Shown: positions 26,523 through 35,855 of the stretch, one piece after another
Layout of the letters: each line of letters opens with the position of its first letter
How positions within the stretch are numbered: position 1 is the stretch's first letter
Source: Pseudobutyrivibrio sp. ACV-2
GTDB lineage: Bacteria; Bacillota; Clostridia; Lachnospirales; Lachnospiraceae
Assembly (NCBI RefSeq): GCF_900107545.1
Contig: NZ_FNQZ01000002.1
Span: 186,001 to 250,000, forward strand
DNA length: 64,000 nucleotides
Direction of reading: 5' to 3'
Notes under the pieces: generated by a model
Seen by the model: only the letters and a program-made list of their open reading frames with translations
Databases searched by the model: none
What the model was told of the DNA's origin: nothing
Program-made: the position numbers and the translations under genes

Positions 26523-27275
26523 TTACATATTATCAATAGAATTAATCAGATCAAGGTTTTTAACCTCTGTCTCTGTAAATGTCTTTTCTGAAAAATCAGC
26601 AGGCATGATGGATGGATTGTACCAAATCTGTCCCATGAAATAGTTGTATAAATCCTGGTCACGGAATGAATATCCATGACGGGCGTACATCTCATTTTTG
26701 ATAACATGGATAACCTCTGGAGACAAGCCCTCAAAATCGGCTGCTGTGTATACTTTGCTTGATGTATCAAAAAGGTATGTGGCAAATCTTGCGTTTCCAC
26801 TGATTCCTTTTGCGTCCCAATATGCTGATACTGCCGACCAGTATTTTGTTTTGTCCAGATAGCCTGCACGCTCTGTGACTGCTGCATCTATTTCTTCCTG
26901 AGACCAGTTGGCCACTGCTTCTGCGTACTCTCCAGGAGCTACTACTTCAATTACCACATCGCCATAATCCTGTACCTCAGTGCCTTCCATAGATGAGGCT
27001 GCTTCGATATTTTCATCCCCCTCCACAGTCTGCTCCTGAACTGGTGTAGCCGCATTTTCCTGCTTAACAGACAATGTCTTCTTTTGGTGATTCAAAACTC
27101 CAAAGGTAATACCTCCGGCGAGAACACCTACAACCAAACAGATAAGACCTTCCAGTAGCCAACGCTTTGCAAATGGATTAGCCTCAAAATAATCCTTGAT
27201 GCCGTAACGAATGTCATCGAAGGTATCTCGCAAATAATCAAAAAAATCTAATATTCTGTCTCTTAAATCTCCCAT
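26523..27275 (-). CDS. Membrane-anchored YARHG-domain protein
   Basis: Protein of 250 residues. A short cytoplasmic N-terminus (about 1-40) is followed by one transmembrane helix (WLLEGLICLVVGVLAGGITF, about 44-63). An acidic, low-complexity extracellular linker comes next, and then a C-terminal YARHG domain containing NEMYARHGYSFRDQDL and IWYNP. YARHG domains are extracellular and thought to bind cell-wall or peptide ligands; the specific role is unknown. It is upstream of the TSCPD gene in the same direction. Confidence 0.8.
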   Translation of the reverse strand: MGDLRDRILDFFDYLRDTFDDIRYGIKDYFEANPFAKRWLLEGLICLVVGVLAGGITFGVLNHQKKTLSVKQENAATPVQEQTVEGDENIEAASSMEGTEVQDYGDVVIEVVAPGEYAEAVANWSQEEIDAAVTERAGYLDKTKYWSAVSAYWDAKGISGNARFATYLFDTSSKVYTAADFEGLSPEVIHVIKNEMYARHGYSFRDQDLYNYFMGQIWYNPSIMPADFSEKTFTETEVKNLDLINSIDNM

Positions 27276-27389
27276 TATTATTCTTCCCTATCTTTTTGCT
27301 AATTGTGTAAAATTATCCAACACCATTAGTTAGTATAACATATCTTTTTCGTTTATGTTACAGAAATATTACCAAATTTAATCATCTGT

Positions 27390-28535
27390 TTATAAAGTCT
27401 GCTCTATCTGGCTTCTGGTGGCCATTATGCTGCCCTGTGCCATCTGCTTGCTTCCGCCACCTTTAGCCCCAAGTAGCTCACGAAGCCCTACGGCAATAGC
27501 GCTGCAATCTCTGGTGCGGCTGCCTATTACGAAATTGTAGCCATCATCATCATTTCCTGAAAAAATAGCGCATAGCCCTTCATGCTTCTCCACGAGTGCA
27601 TTTACACCATCACGCATATTTTTGGCATCTAAATCTTCAGTGAAAATAGTCACATCCACTATTTCAGATGGATATTTTTCGATTTGTTCCATAAGGATTT
27701 TGGCCTTTATCTCAGAAATCTCATATTTCTGCTGCTTGTTGTCTAAAAGCAGAGCCTTTACCTTTTCTGGGATTTCATCTTCCTTGCAGTTTAGAACCTG
27801 ATATGTCTGTGACAGGATATCCATTTTACGATTGTAATCCGCAAGTGCTCTAAGACCGCAAGCTATATATACTCTGGTGCCGCCCTTGTATTTGTTAAAA
27901 GAAACTACCTTGAGTATCCCCACCTGTCCTGTGGTACGCACATGAGGTGCACAGCAGGCACACATATCTATACCCTGAATCTCCACCAGGCGGATGGCAC
28001 CATCTATCTCTTTTTTACTACGATATTCGATTTGAGATAGTTCCTCATCAGATGGATAAAAAGCTCTGACAGGAATATCCTCAGCTATGGCTTCATTTGC
28101 CAGTCTTTCAAGCAGTCTCACCTTTTCCAAATCAAGCTCAATATTAAGGTCCAAGGTAACTGTGTTGTCACTTAAATGAAAGCCTACATTTTCAGCGCCA
28201 AACTTATTGTGAGCCAACCCTGTAAAAAGGTGCTCACCTGTATGCTGCTGCATTTTTGAAAAACGATGCTGCCAGTCTATCTCTCCTGTCACAGTCGTTC
28301 CTACCGTATATGCGATATCTGTGTAATGGACTATTTCATCATTTTCAATTTGGACATCTATAACCTTTCCATCGCCAAGTGTGCCTATGTCACTGGTCTG
28401 GCCGCCCTGCTCTGGGAAAAATACTGTCTGATCAAGGAGCACCTTGTAGCCTGTGTCAGCTTGTGTGCAGGATAAGACTTTGCTCTGGAATGTTTTTTGG
28501 AATGGATTGTTGTCGTATAGTGGTTGTGTTTTCAT
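27390..28535 (-). CDS. Alanyl-tRNA editing protein (AlaX-L type)
   Basis: Free-standing trans-editing enzyme expected to hydrolyse mischarged Ser- or Gly-tRNA(Ala). It has 381 residues from ATG 28535, preceded by GAGG with a 6-base gap. The N-terminal part resembles the AlaRS editing lead-in (DQTVFFPEQGGQTSD), with metal-binding motif HTGEHLFTGL (HxxxH) and a second set in CACCAPHV. The C-terminal portion (DHHA1-like, about 260-380) ends with GAKGGGSKQMAQG, as in AlaRS. It therefore belongs to the long AlaX class. Confidence 0.9.
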   Translation of the reverse strand: MKTQPLYDNNPFQKTFQSKVLSCTQADTGYKVLLDQTVFFPEQGGQTSDIGTLGDGKVIDVQIENDEIVHYTDIAYTVGTTVTGEIDWQHRFSKMQQHTGEHLFTGLAHNKFGAENVGFHLSDNTVTLDLNIELDLEKVRLLERLANEAIAEDIPVRAFYPSDEELSQIEYRSKKEIDGAIRLVEIQGIDMCACCAPHVRTTGQVGILKVVSFNKYKGGTRVYIACGLRALADYNRKMDILSQTYQVLNCKEDEIPEKVKALLLDNKQQKYEISEIKAKILMEQIEKYPSEIVDVTIFTEDLDAKNMRDGVNALVEKHEGLCAIFSGNDDDGYNFVIGSRTRDCSAIAVGLRELLGAKGGGSKQMAQGSIMATRSQIEQTL

Positions 28536-28561
28536 GGAATTCCTCATCTGGCCCTAGGTAG

Positions 28562-28605
28562 ACCCTCATCCGCCCTTCGGGCACCTTCCCCCAGAGGGGG
28601 AAGGC
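28562..28605. repeat. REP-like double palindrome
   Basis: Two adjacent hairpins, GCCCTTCGGGC (28572-28582) and CCTTCCCCC-AGA-GGGGGAAGG (28582-28604), follow ACCCTCATCC. Units of this kind occur many times in gut Firmicutes genomes. Here it separates the asparaginase and AlaX genes and could also terminate transcription. Confidence 0.65.
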
Positions 28606-28617
28606 TTATTTGAAGGC

Positions 28618-29622
28618 TTATTTCTTTCTATAAAGCATGTCTTTGTTTATTTCTGTGTAGAAGGCCTCCCTCAGACGCTCGTGACTGTAGTTCATTCCAC
28701 GAAGCCACATGAGCTTGGTGATGGTTGCCTCTAAAGTCATGTCGTAGGACTCTATCATATGGAAGTCCTGTTTAATCTGACGGCCCACCTCGTAGACTGT
28801 CATGTTGCTGCCTTCGCTTACCACCTGTGTGGTCATCACGGCAAGCTTGTCGGCATTTTTCCATTTTTCCATCTCTGCATAAAATGTCTGCATTAAAGCC
28901 TCTGGCATACCGCCTACGCCAAAGCTTTCAATAACAACTATGTCATAGTTTTCAAACAGATAGCTTAGTACCTCTGGCTTCATTCCAGGATAAAGCTTTA
29001 GAAGTGTGACCCTGTCTGACATCTCATAGTAAAAGCTTGGAATGCCCCTGACAGGAACTTCCTGAATGTAGCGCAAAATCACCCCATCCTGAATCACTGC
29101 AAGATATGGGAAATTGATGCTGGAAAATGCATTATAGCTTTTTGCTCTTTCCTTTTTGGCGCGGGTTCCACATATTACCTTGCCATCAAAAACTATGCTG
29201 ACATTCTGCGACTCGTCATCGGCAGCATAGATAAATGAATCTAAAAGATTGGTTTTTGCATCTGTAACATCCTTGCTGATAGGCTTTTGTGAGCCTGTTA
29301 CCACTATAGGCTTGGCGCTGTTTTGCACCATATAGCTTAATGCCGCTGCAGTGTAGGCCAGGGTGTCTGTGCCGTGGCACACAACAAAGCCATCATATTT
29401 TGAATAGTTTTCCTCTATCGCATTTACGATATTTTTCCAGTGGGCAGGAGTCATATTTGTGCTATCTAAATTTAACACCTGCAGTGTCTCCACCCGACAC
29501 ACATCCTTTACCGCTGGGATATAGGACAAAACATCCTCTGCTGTAAGTCCTGGTTTAAGACCAGCATCTGTCTGCTTTGAAGCGATGGTACCGCCAGTAC
29601 CTATCATTAATATCTTTTTCAT
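28618..29622 (-). CDS. ansA: Type I L-asparaginase
   Basis: Hydrolyses L-asparagine to aspartate and ammonia, probably in the cytoplasm since no signal peptide is seen. The 334 residues carry both catalytic motifs: GTGGTIASKQTDAGLKPG near the N-terminus (first threonine) and VCHGTDTLAYTAAALSYM (second threonine-aspartate pair). Other conserved parts are VTGSQKPIS and the C-terminal VIESFGVGGMP. It starts 3 bases after the stop of a small unknown gene, suggesting co-transcription. The aspartate made could feed nadB, but the genes are not in one operon. Confidence 0.93.
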   Translation of the reverse strand: MKKILMIGTGGTIASKQTDAGLKPGLTAEDVLSYIPAVKDVCRVETLQVLNLDSTNMTPAHWKNIVNAIEENYSKYDGFVVCHGTDTLAYTAAALSYMVQNSAKPIVVTGSQKPISKDVTDAKTNLLDSFIYAADDESQNVSIVFDGKVICGTRAKKERAKSYNAFSSINFPYLAVIQDGVILRYIQEVPVRGIPSFYYEMSDRVTLLKLYPGMKPEVLSYLFENYDIVVIESFGVGGMPEALMQTFYAEMEKWKNADKLAVMTTQVVSEGSNMTVYEVGRQIKQDFHMIESYDMTLEATITKLMWLRGMNYSHERLREAFYTEINKDMLYRKK

Positions 29623-29625
29623 TGC

Positions 29626-30045
29626 TTAATTCTTTCCAATTGGAATGCCAAATATCTTGGTCTGGAAGCCTTCCTTTAAAGTTTCAAAATCTGTATAGTT
29701 GATATTGCATTTGAAACGCTCGTTCCAAACATCCCTGATAGTATCACAGATTTCAGCCCCCTTTTCCTCCTCTGAAAGGATGGTTGGAAACACGTAGTAA
29801 ATCATAAAATAGTTCAGGTTCATAAGGTCTGCCCCGCGAACCTTACCAAACTTTTTAAATGCCACAAAAACATCCTCACAGAACACCTTTGCCTCTGCTG
29901 CAACATCAGTTGCATGTACAAGCCCATCAAGCTCAGAGTACCTATCTTCCTTAAATTTATTGGTGTGGGAATCGTAATCGTTTTTGCTGTGAACCTTGCT
30001 TAGATATGCAACATCCTCAAAGATTTTTTCTACATTGTAACCCAT
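29626..30045 (-). CDS. Conserved-looking hypothetical protein
   Basis: Soluble protein of 139 residues that I do not recognise. It is charged, predicted mostly helical, and has no membrane segment or obvious catalytic motif. Segments such as VAYLSKVHSKNDYDSHTNKF and LNYFMIYYVFPTILSEEEKG look structured. The ATG at 30045 has AGGAG upstream. It lies directly before the asparaginase gene (3-base gap), so they are probably co-expressed. Confidence 0.7.
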   Translation of the reverse strand: MGYNVEKIFEDVAYLSKVHSKNDYDSHTNKFKEDRYSELDGLVHATDVAAEAKVFCEDVFVAFKKFGKVRGADLMNLNYFMIYYVFPTILSEEEKGAEICDTIRDVWNERFKCNINYTDFETLKEGFQTKIFGIPIGKN

Positions 30046-30131
30046 AACACTTCTCCTGTTTCTTTCGGTTTTACTAGGTGCTATTTTACCTTATTTTCGG
30101 TATAATGAAAACTCACAGAAAGGATTTTATC

Positions 30132-30899
30132 ATGACTGATGACGAACAGCTTTTATATAAAAGATTAATAGAGCTTTCCAACAGAGCCTATCAAAATAAC
30201 ATTTATACCTTTAGCGATTTTCTATCCCTCAGCCAGCAGGAAGTGATGTATCAGGCTGCCAGGGACAAATCCTTTGCGCCTATTTCTTACGATTTGTCTG
30301 GCGGATATGAAAACTGCGAGAGAAAAATGGTGCGCTTTGGAAACGAAGCAGAATTTGGCTACGAAGTGGATTTTCCTATTAAATGCATAAAGGTAGAGCC
30401 TTTAGCCAAAAAGTTTGCAAAAGAATATACTCACAGAGACTACCTGGGCTCCCTGATGAGTCTTGGAATTGACCGCAAAAAATTCGGCGATATCTTCGTG
30501 GATGGCATGGATGCTTATATCTATGCCGACGAATCTACCGCCGATTATCTTATCGAAAATTTTGTTTCTGTAGGGCGAAACTCTGTGAAATGTTCTATCT
30601 CAGAGCTTCCAGAATCCTACAAGCGGGCTGCTCTAAAGCAAGTCACCATTCAGGTGGCATCACCTAGAGCAGATGCTGTCATTGCCAGAGTCTACAACCT
30701 GAGCCGCAAGGACACCATACCTTATTTCACTGAGAAAAAGGTATCTGTCAACGGCCACATTGTAGAAAACAACGACAAGCTCCTCTCCGCCGGAGATTCA
30801 GTATCTGTCCGCGGTTTTGGAAAGTTTAACCTCCTTGAAGAGGGTGGTCTTTCCCGCAAAGGAAAGCTGAATCTCACTGTAGAGATTTTTGGTAAATAA
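30132..30899 (+). CDS. S4-domain RNA-binding protein (YlmH-like)
   Basis: Protein of 255 residues from ATG 30132 (AAAGGA upstream). The N-terminal two thirds (about 1-170) match the YlmH/photosystem II S4 fold, with GGYENCERKMVRFG and HRDYLGSLMSLGIDRKKFGDI. The C-terminal S4 domain (about 175-245) contains SRKDTIPYFTEKKVSVNG. YlmH proteins act on ribosomes and rRNA, including peptidyl-tRNA rescue in Bacillus. Here it stands alone on the plus strand, away from a division cluster. Confidence 0.87.
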   Translation: MTDDEQLLYKRLIELSNRAYQNNIYTFSDFLSLSQQEVMYQAARDKSFAPISYDLSGGYENCERKMVRFGNEAEFGYEVDFPIKCIKVEPLAKKFAKEYTHRDYLGSLMSLGIDRKKFGDIFVDGMDAYIYADESTADYLIENFVSVGRNSVKCSISELPESYKRAALKQVTIQVASPRADAVIARVYNLSRKDTIPYFTEKKVSVNGHIVENNDKLLSAGDSVSVRGFGKFNLLEEGGLSRKGKLNLTVEIFGK

Positions 30900-30913
30900 C
30901 ATTTCTTAAATAA

Positions 30914-31663
30914 TTAATGTCTCTTATAAGCTGGCATAAGCTGAAGCTTGTGGAGGTTTGCCACATGCTTTTTGTCGATGGATGCTTTGATGTCTGCTGG
31001 GATATCAGCATCCTTGTCGGCTATATATTCGTCGAGCTGTGCATACTTAAATCCAAGCTTATCCTCATCTGACATTCCAGACAGTCCATCCGATGGAACC
31101 TTGTGTACCAGTTGCTCTGGAAGTCCTAAGTATTCTCCAATCTGAAGCACCTCTGTAACTGTGAAATCCTGTAAAAGTGAAACGTCACCAGCTGCATCAC
31201 CGTATTTTGTAGAGTAGCCTACGTAATCCTCTGAGGCGTTGCAGGTATTTACTACAAATGTGGTCACAGGCTGTCCCTGTGCGAATGCGTAAAGTGTAGA
31301 CATACGAAGTCTAGGTGCAAGATTGATTCTTAAATCCTTTGTCACCTCACATTTTTCAGCCTTTTCAAAGGTAGCTATTGCTGCGTTGTAATAGTCTGTG
31401 ATAGGTACTATCTCATTTGGGATTTCAAGGAAATCCACGAGAAGCTTTGCATCATCTAAATCACTCATTTCACCATTTGGCATGATGATTCCAAGGACAC
31501 GGTCTGCTCCAAGCGCTTCCTTTAAAATAGCTGCTGTAACAGAAGAATCCTTTCCACCTGAAATGCCAAGGACTGCACGGCTGTTTTCTCCAAATTTGTT
31601 GAACCACTCTCTAGTGTATTCGATAAGCTGCTTTGTCTGTTTTTCTACATCAAATTCTCTCAT
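30914..31663 (-). CDS. nadE: NAD+ synthase, ammonia-dependent
   Basis: Amidates nicotinate adenine dinucleotide to NAD+, the last step of the pathway begun by nadABC in this window. The 249 residues comprise only the synthetase domain, with the PP-loop LGISGGKDSSVTAAIL (about 30-45) and GDVSLLQDFTVTEV and KVPSDGLSGMSDEDKLGF motifs. There is no N-terminal glutaminase domain, so free ammonia is the donor. It is not in the nad operon, and I saw no NiaR-like site upstream. Confidence 0.94.
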   Translation of the reverse strand: MREFDVEKQTKQLIEYTREWFNKFGENSRAVLGISGGKDSSVTAAILKEALGADRVLGIIMPNGEMSDLDDAKLLVDFLEIPNEIVPITDYYNAAIATFEKAEKCEVTKDLRINLAPRLRMSTLYAFAQGQPVTTFVVNTCNASEDYVGYSTKYGDAAGDVSLLQDFTVTEVLQIGEYLGLPEQLVHKVPSDGLSGMSDEDKLGFKYAQLDEYIADKDADIPADIKASIDKKHVANLHKLQLMPAYKRH

Positions 31664-31687
31664 TTTATATGCCTTTCATAAAAAAAT

Positions 31688-31715
31688 AGGCGCCCTGCAT
31701 TAATGCAGAACGCCT
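31688..31715 (-). terminator. Intrinsic terminator after nnr
   Basis: AGGCG/CGCCT outer stem and CTGCATTAATGCAG inner palindrome. On the minus strand it is followed by ATTTTTTT, immediately upstream of the nadE ribosome binding site. Confidence 0.85.
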
Positions 31716-31733
31716 TTGTTCTGCTACGTATTT

Positions 31734-33236
31734 CTATATCAATTGATTAATGTTTGCAATAATATCTCTGGCTAAAAGTCCTTTTATTCCAGTAGTTCTG
31801 GTGGCAATGGCGCCCGCCCTGCCGTGTATATAAGTACCAGCGGCTGCTGCATCAAATGCTGATAGCCCCTGTCCTAGAAGGGATGTAATAATCCCTGCAA
31901 GCACATCACCACTTCCAGCTGTAGCCAGCCCTTCGTTTCCACTATTGCAATAAAATACCGTATTTACGTTTGAAATCACTGTGGTGTGATTTTTCAAAAC
32001 TACAACACAATTATGGCTTACTGCAAAGTCTTTGGCAACTTTTTCCATGTCATAGTTTATGTCCTTTACAGGAACACCACACAGTCGCTCCATTTCCTTT
32101 AGATGAGGAGTGAGGATGACTGGAACACGCCCTGTTAATTCATCAAATAGAGGCAGATTTTTTGCAACGATATTTATTCCATCTGCGTCAATTACAACAG
32201 GCACCTGAGCTGATTTTTGTATCGTATTTACGATATTAACGGCTACTTCTGAGATTCCAAGTCCTGGACCAATTAAAATAGTATCAGCCCATTTTATCTG
32301 CTCTAAAAGCTCTGTTTCATTAAAATCATCATAGCCTAAATACATGGCCTCAGGTAAATTCTGCTGGATAGATTGGATATTATTTTTGTGGGTATAAACC
32401 TTTACAAGCCCTGAGCCTGTGGTGAGAGCAGCATTTGCCGAAAGATAACAGGCTCCATATATATTCTCACTACCTGCAATCACAAGAACCTTTCCGCAGG
32501 TGCCCTTATTTGCAGTGACATCTCTCGGTGGAATAACCTCTAAAATACTATCATCCAAGAGCGCTGCTGCATTTTCATCAGCACCGTAAATGCCTACATC
32601 GGCCACCTTGATTTCACCGGCAGCTGCCTTGCAATCCCCAAGCAACAATCCCTTTTTCAGGTATGCGAATGTTACTGTAGTATCAGCTTTTACTCCCACA
32701 TCTCCTAAAAGTTTTCCACTATCAGTGTCAAAGCCGGATGGGATATCCACAGCTATAACTGGCTTTCCACTGTTATTTATGAATCTGGCCATATGTTCAA
32801 ATGAGCCTGATAGCCCACGAGTCAAGCCAATACCAAACATTGCATCTATGAATAAATCTGTACCCTCAAGCAATTCATCAAAGCAATTGGCATCCATCGT
32901 AATATCCCCAGTTATTAGGAGTTCTGTTTTGTAATTAACTGCTATATCTATCTCTTGTTTAAGCTGTGGTGAGAATTTTTCTGGATTTCCAAGGACTATC
33001 ATTTTCACGGAGTAGCCCATATTATGAAGTATTCTTCCAATGGCAACACCATCGCCGCCGTTATTGCCGGGGCCGCAAAATATCCCTATATTATTTGCCT
33101 TAGGATATTTTTCAAATAATACGTTGCACACACCAAGGGCCGCTCGTTCCATCAATACCAGCGATGGAATACCATACTCCTCTATTGTGCCTGTGTCGCA
33201 GGCCTTCATTTCTGCCGCGGATAATACTTTTTTCAT
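31734..33236 (-). CDS. nnr: Bifunctional NAD(P)H-hydrate epimerase / ADP-dependent dehydratase
   Basis: Repairs damaged NAD(P)HX. The 500-residue fusion has an N-terminal epimerase domain (about 1-210; FCGPGNNGGDGVAIGR and AVDIPSGFDTD) and a C-terminal dehydratase of the ribokinase fold (about 220-500). The latter shows VLVIAGSENIYGACYLSANAAL, GPGLG, VVIDADGIN, ILTPHLKEMERL and GSGDVLAGII. Length is typical of Nnr. It lies upstream of nadE but is separated from it by a terminator. The start is ATG at 33236. Confidence 0.95.
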   Translation of the reverse strand: MKKVLSAAEMKACDTGTIEEYGIPSLVLMERAALGVCNVLFEKYPKANNIGIFCGPGNNGGDGVAIGRILHNMGYSVKMIVLGNPEKFSPQLKQEIDIAVNYKTELLITGDITMDANCFDELLEGTDLFIDAMFGIGLTRGLSGSFEHMARFINNSGKPVIAVDIPSGFDTDSGKLLGDVGVKADTTVTFAYLKKGLLLGDCKAAAGEIKVADVGIYGADENAAALLDDSILEVIPPRDVTANKGTCGKVLVIAGSENIYGACYLSANAALTTGSGLVKVYTHKNNIQSIQQNLPEAMYLGYDDFNETELLEQIKWADTILIGPGLGISEVAVNIVNTIQKSAQVPVVIDADGINIVAKNLPLFDELTGRVPVILTPHLKEMERLCGVPVKDINYDMEKVAKDFAVSHNCVVVLKNHTTVISNVNTVFYCNSGNEGLATAGSGDVLAGIITSLLGQGLSAFDAAAAGTYIHGRAGAIATRTTGIKGLLARDIIANINQLI

Positions 33237-33273
33237 ACAAACTCCCTTATATGACTTATTTGTGTAATAGTGT

Positions 33274-33402
33274 TATAATGTGTTAATGCCTCTAGCAGGC
33301 ATCTACAGCAATTATAGTTTAACCGAACACATTTTAATAGGTTTCCGAATGCAAAAGAGGAAAATGCATTCAGAAATCTCAACAAGTTGAGACAGGAGAA
33401 TA
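33274..33402 (+). promoter_or_regulatory. Promoter and hairpin-rich leader of the SGNH hydrolase gene
   Basis: TATAAT at 33274-33279 precedes a leader of about 120 bases with three small stems: ATGCCT/AGGCAT (33286-33302), GAATGCA/TGCATTC (33347-33371) and TCTCAAC/GTTGAGA (33377-33392). The last ends just before the AGGAG ribosome binding site. It fits no riboswitch class I recognise. Confidence 0.5.
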
Positions 33403-33405
33403 ATT

Positions 33406-34497
33406 TTGAAAAAGAAGATAGTTATTGGACTGTGGATTTCTCTGGTTATGCTTGTGATTGCCTTTGGCAGTCTGGTAGTTTACCAAAATAAAATTGAAGC
33501 TGAAAAAGCTGCTGAGCAGGCCAGAATAGAGCAGGAGAAAAAGGAAGAAGAACTGCGCATTGCAGAAGAAAAGGAAGAGGCTGCTGCAAAACTTAAAATT
33601 GAAAAGGAGGCTGAAAAAGCTGCCAAAGCCGAAAAGCAAAAATATACATTTACTAAATTAGAAGCCACATATTATGCTCAAAGCAAAGCGACTGTACGCA
33701 AAGAGCCATACGACACTGCTGATGTGCTAGGCACTTTATCCTTAGATCAAAGGGTCAGCATCGTTTCAAAATGCAATCAGACTGATTACTACAAAATCAA
33801 AACAAACAGCGATTATGGCTACATTGCATTTGATGATGTTTCAAAGGATTTCATTGATATCCCTCTTCCAATATCAAGCTCCAAGGGCATACCTAGTGCT
33901 ACAAAAGATATCCTATTTATAGGAAACTCTATCACCTTCTATCCTGCCACAAGCGACTGGTGGGGTTCAGGCTGGGGATGTGGCGCTACAGCTCCTGAAA
34001 ATGATTATGTACATCTGACAGTAGCTGCAAAGGGCTACAGCTCATACGACTATATGTCACTTCGTGCCTGGGAATTTTCAAGCACCCGAAACTACGAGCT
34101 GGACGATTTGGATCCATACATCACCAACTATCAGTACGGAACTGTCGTAATCGAGCTTGGGGAAAATGTAAAGGGGCATGAAACCCACTTCAAGGAAGAC
34201 CTTACCGATATGATTAAATACATCAAGCACTACAACCCAAACGCAAGAATTGTAATACTTGATAATTTCTGGGCTTACAAGAGTATCATCTCTACCAAAA
34301 AAGCTGTTGCATCAGAAAACGGAGCCACTTATGTCAGCCTTTCTGATATACAGGGTGTTTCGGCATACCAGCTCCAGCAGGGCGAGGAATACGTCACCCC
34401 TGACGGCAGAGTTTATACCATCGGTTCATTCCTGGCCGGGCATCCAAACGACGCAGGCTTTGAAGCTATTGCTCAGCATTTGATAAATGCACTTTAA
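33406..34497 (+). CDS. Membrane-anchored SH3 + SGNH/GDSL hydrolase
   Basis: Extracytoplasmic protein of 363 residues from a TTG start with AGGAG 7 bases upstream. A signal-anchor helix (about 5-25) is followed by a highly charged Glu/Lys/Ala coiled coil (about 28-75), a bacterial SH3-like domain (about 85-145, KATVRKEPYDTADVLGTLS), and a C-terminal SGNH hydrolase domain (about 160-363). The SGNH blocks are GNSITFYP (serine), GWG, ELGEN and GHPNDAGF (histidine). SH3 and coiled coil suggest cell-wall attachment, and the enzyme may deacetylate surface glycan. The neighbouring DHHW and MBOAT genes point the same way. Confidence 0.85.
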   Translation: MKKKIVIGLWISLVMLVIAFGSLVVYQNKIEAEKAAEQARIEQEKKEEELRIAEEKEEAAAKLKIEKEAEKAAKAEKQKYTFTKLEATYYAQSKATVRKEPYDTADVLGTLSLDQRVSIVSKCNQTDYYKIKTNSDYGYIAFDDVSKDFIDIPLPISSSKGIPSATKDILFIGNSITFYPATSDWWGSGWGCGATAPENDYVHLTVAAKGYSSYDYMSLRAWEFSSTRNYELDDLDPYITNYQYGTVVIELGENVKGHETHFKEDLTDMIKYIKHYNPNARIVILDNFWAYKSIISTKKAVASENGATYVSLSDIQGVSAYQLQQGEEYVTPDGRVYTIGSFLAGHPNDAGFEAIAQHLINAL

Positions 34498-34510
34498 TAA
34501 TAAAATTTTT

Positions 34511-34547
34511 AAAGCCAACAACTCACTACTTTTGAGTCGTTGGCTTT
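34511..34547 (+). terminator. Intrinsic terminator between the SGNH and DHHW genes
   Basis: AAAGCCAACAACTCA pairs with TGAGTCGTTGGCTTT, followed by TTTTT on the plus strand. It can also serve the convergent DHHW gene. Confidence 0.88.
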
Positions 34548-34549
34548 TT

Positions 34550-35833
34550 TTAATTGAAGATATTAATAACTCTCTGGATAGTATGGAATGCCTCATAATC
34601 GTATCGCTCCACAGCTTCAATGACTATGATATCTGCATCCTTTATATCATTTTTGACCTCTCCCATATAATCCCTATGAGCAAAGGTACACTGGGTGAAA
34701 TCTTTGGCTATGTATGGCTCCATGTTTACTCTAAAGCTGTCACCTATCAGGCATAGCTTTTTCTGGTTTGCTCCATTTGAAGTGGTGTGACATATCATTG
34801 CCTCTGGATTCAGTCCTTCCACAGTCACCTCTGGGCGATAGTTCATAGTGTATTCCACATCATCGTGAGTGACCATGGAATCAGGAATACCCATGTAGGT
34901 GTATAGCTCGTATTTATCAGCATCCTGCTGGCCTGTAACCCACATCATAGGGTCAGTCTGCTCCACTCCCATGGCTGCATAAAGTGCATTTGTACCATAT
35001 AAAGCGCCTAAGTGATTCCAGTGTGAATCATATTTGTAATAAACCTGGTTTGAATTTGAGGCTACCATTTCCTCTAAAAGTGGATATGTAAAAGGTACAG
35101 TACTGGCTTCGTGGAACCTGTCATTGAATTGTTGGATGCGTCGATATGGATTGACCACTTCCACCGTAGGCATGTACTGGTAATAGACCGATGATTTGTT
35201 GGGAGCAATATAAATATATAGTTCCTTTCCCTGTGCAGCACATATACTTTGTAAAATATTTGCCAAATTAATGAAGTGCCTGGTCTCATCTTCTGATAGA
35301 ATATTGGTTCCCTGATAACACTCTATCTCATTTTCCCCATATAAAAACAGCCATCCATCTCTGGCAATTATTACATCCTCGTATGTCTGAAGTGGATAAA
35401 AATAATCTGATATAACTTCCTCTGGCTCTTCTTTAGGGACCTCTTCTGCAGGCACTATTGGTTTGTTGGTCTTTCCTTTATCTACCGCGACCTCTTTTTT
35501 TGCAGCTGATTTAGTATATAGCTTCTGCCCCACTGCTGTTGCCACCACCTGATACTTGGCGTCGATAGCATCACTTAATGTTTTATACCAGGAAATCATG
35601 GTATATCTGAAAGGAATCCTGTCATCTATAAATCCTGATACACTTTCTCCCGTGCTTAAAAGCTGCTTCCACTCAATCTGCTGCATGTCACGCTTTTCAG
35701 TTTCCACTATCGACAAGCTGGCAAAGACTTCAGGATTAAAAAGGCGCAAAACACCACCACCTATCCAAGGGAAAGACAAAACCGTCAGGAAGACTATAAT
35801 AAATATGTAGTTTTTTATCTTTCTATAATTCAT
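34550..35833 (-). CDS. DHHW/AlgX-like SGNH-fold acetyltransferase subunit
   Basis: Extracytoplasmic protein of 427 residues with one N-terminal membrane helix (about 5-25). It shows the acetylation-family pattern: FIDDRIPFRYT, DGWLFLYGE, IYIAPNKSSVYYQY, YKYDSHWNHLGALYGT (the DxHW motif with the catalytic pair) and LIGDSF (GDS serine). With the MBOAT gene upstream it should form a two-protein surface polysaccharide O-acetylation system, like AlgI plus AlgX/AlgJ. I start it at ATG 35833 with GAAGAGG upstream; an in-frame TTG two codons earlier is less likely. Confidence 0.88.
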   Translation of the reverse strand: MNYRKIKNYIFIIVFLTVLSFPWIGGGVLRLFNPEVFASLSIVETEKRDMQQIEWKQLLSTGESVSGFIDDRIPFRYTMISWYKTLSDAIDAKYQVVATAVGQKLYTKSAAKKEVAVDKGKTNKPIVPAEEVPKEEPEEVISDYFYPLQTYEDVIIARDGWLFLYGENEIECYQGTNILSEDETRHFINLANILQSICAAQGKELYIYIAPNKSSVYYQYMPTVEVVNPYRRIQQFNDRFHEASTVPFTYPLLEEMVASNSNQVYYKYDSHWNHLGALYGTNALYAAMGVEQTDPMMWVTGQQDADKYELYTYMGIPDSMVTHDDVEYTMNYRPEVTVEGLNPEAMICHTTSNGANQKKLCLIGDSFRVNMEPYIAKDFTQCTFAHRDYMGEVKNDIKDADIIVIEAVERYDYEAFHTIQRVINIFN

Positions 35834-35855
35834 ATACAAGCCTCTTCAAATCCTA

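Noticed and set aside
28562-28605. Novel repeat
   Set aside because: The double palindrome looks striking but is of the REP-like type that is widespread in gut Firmicutes, so I listed it only as a repeat.
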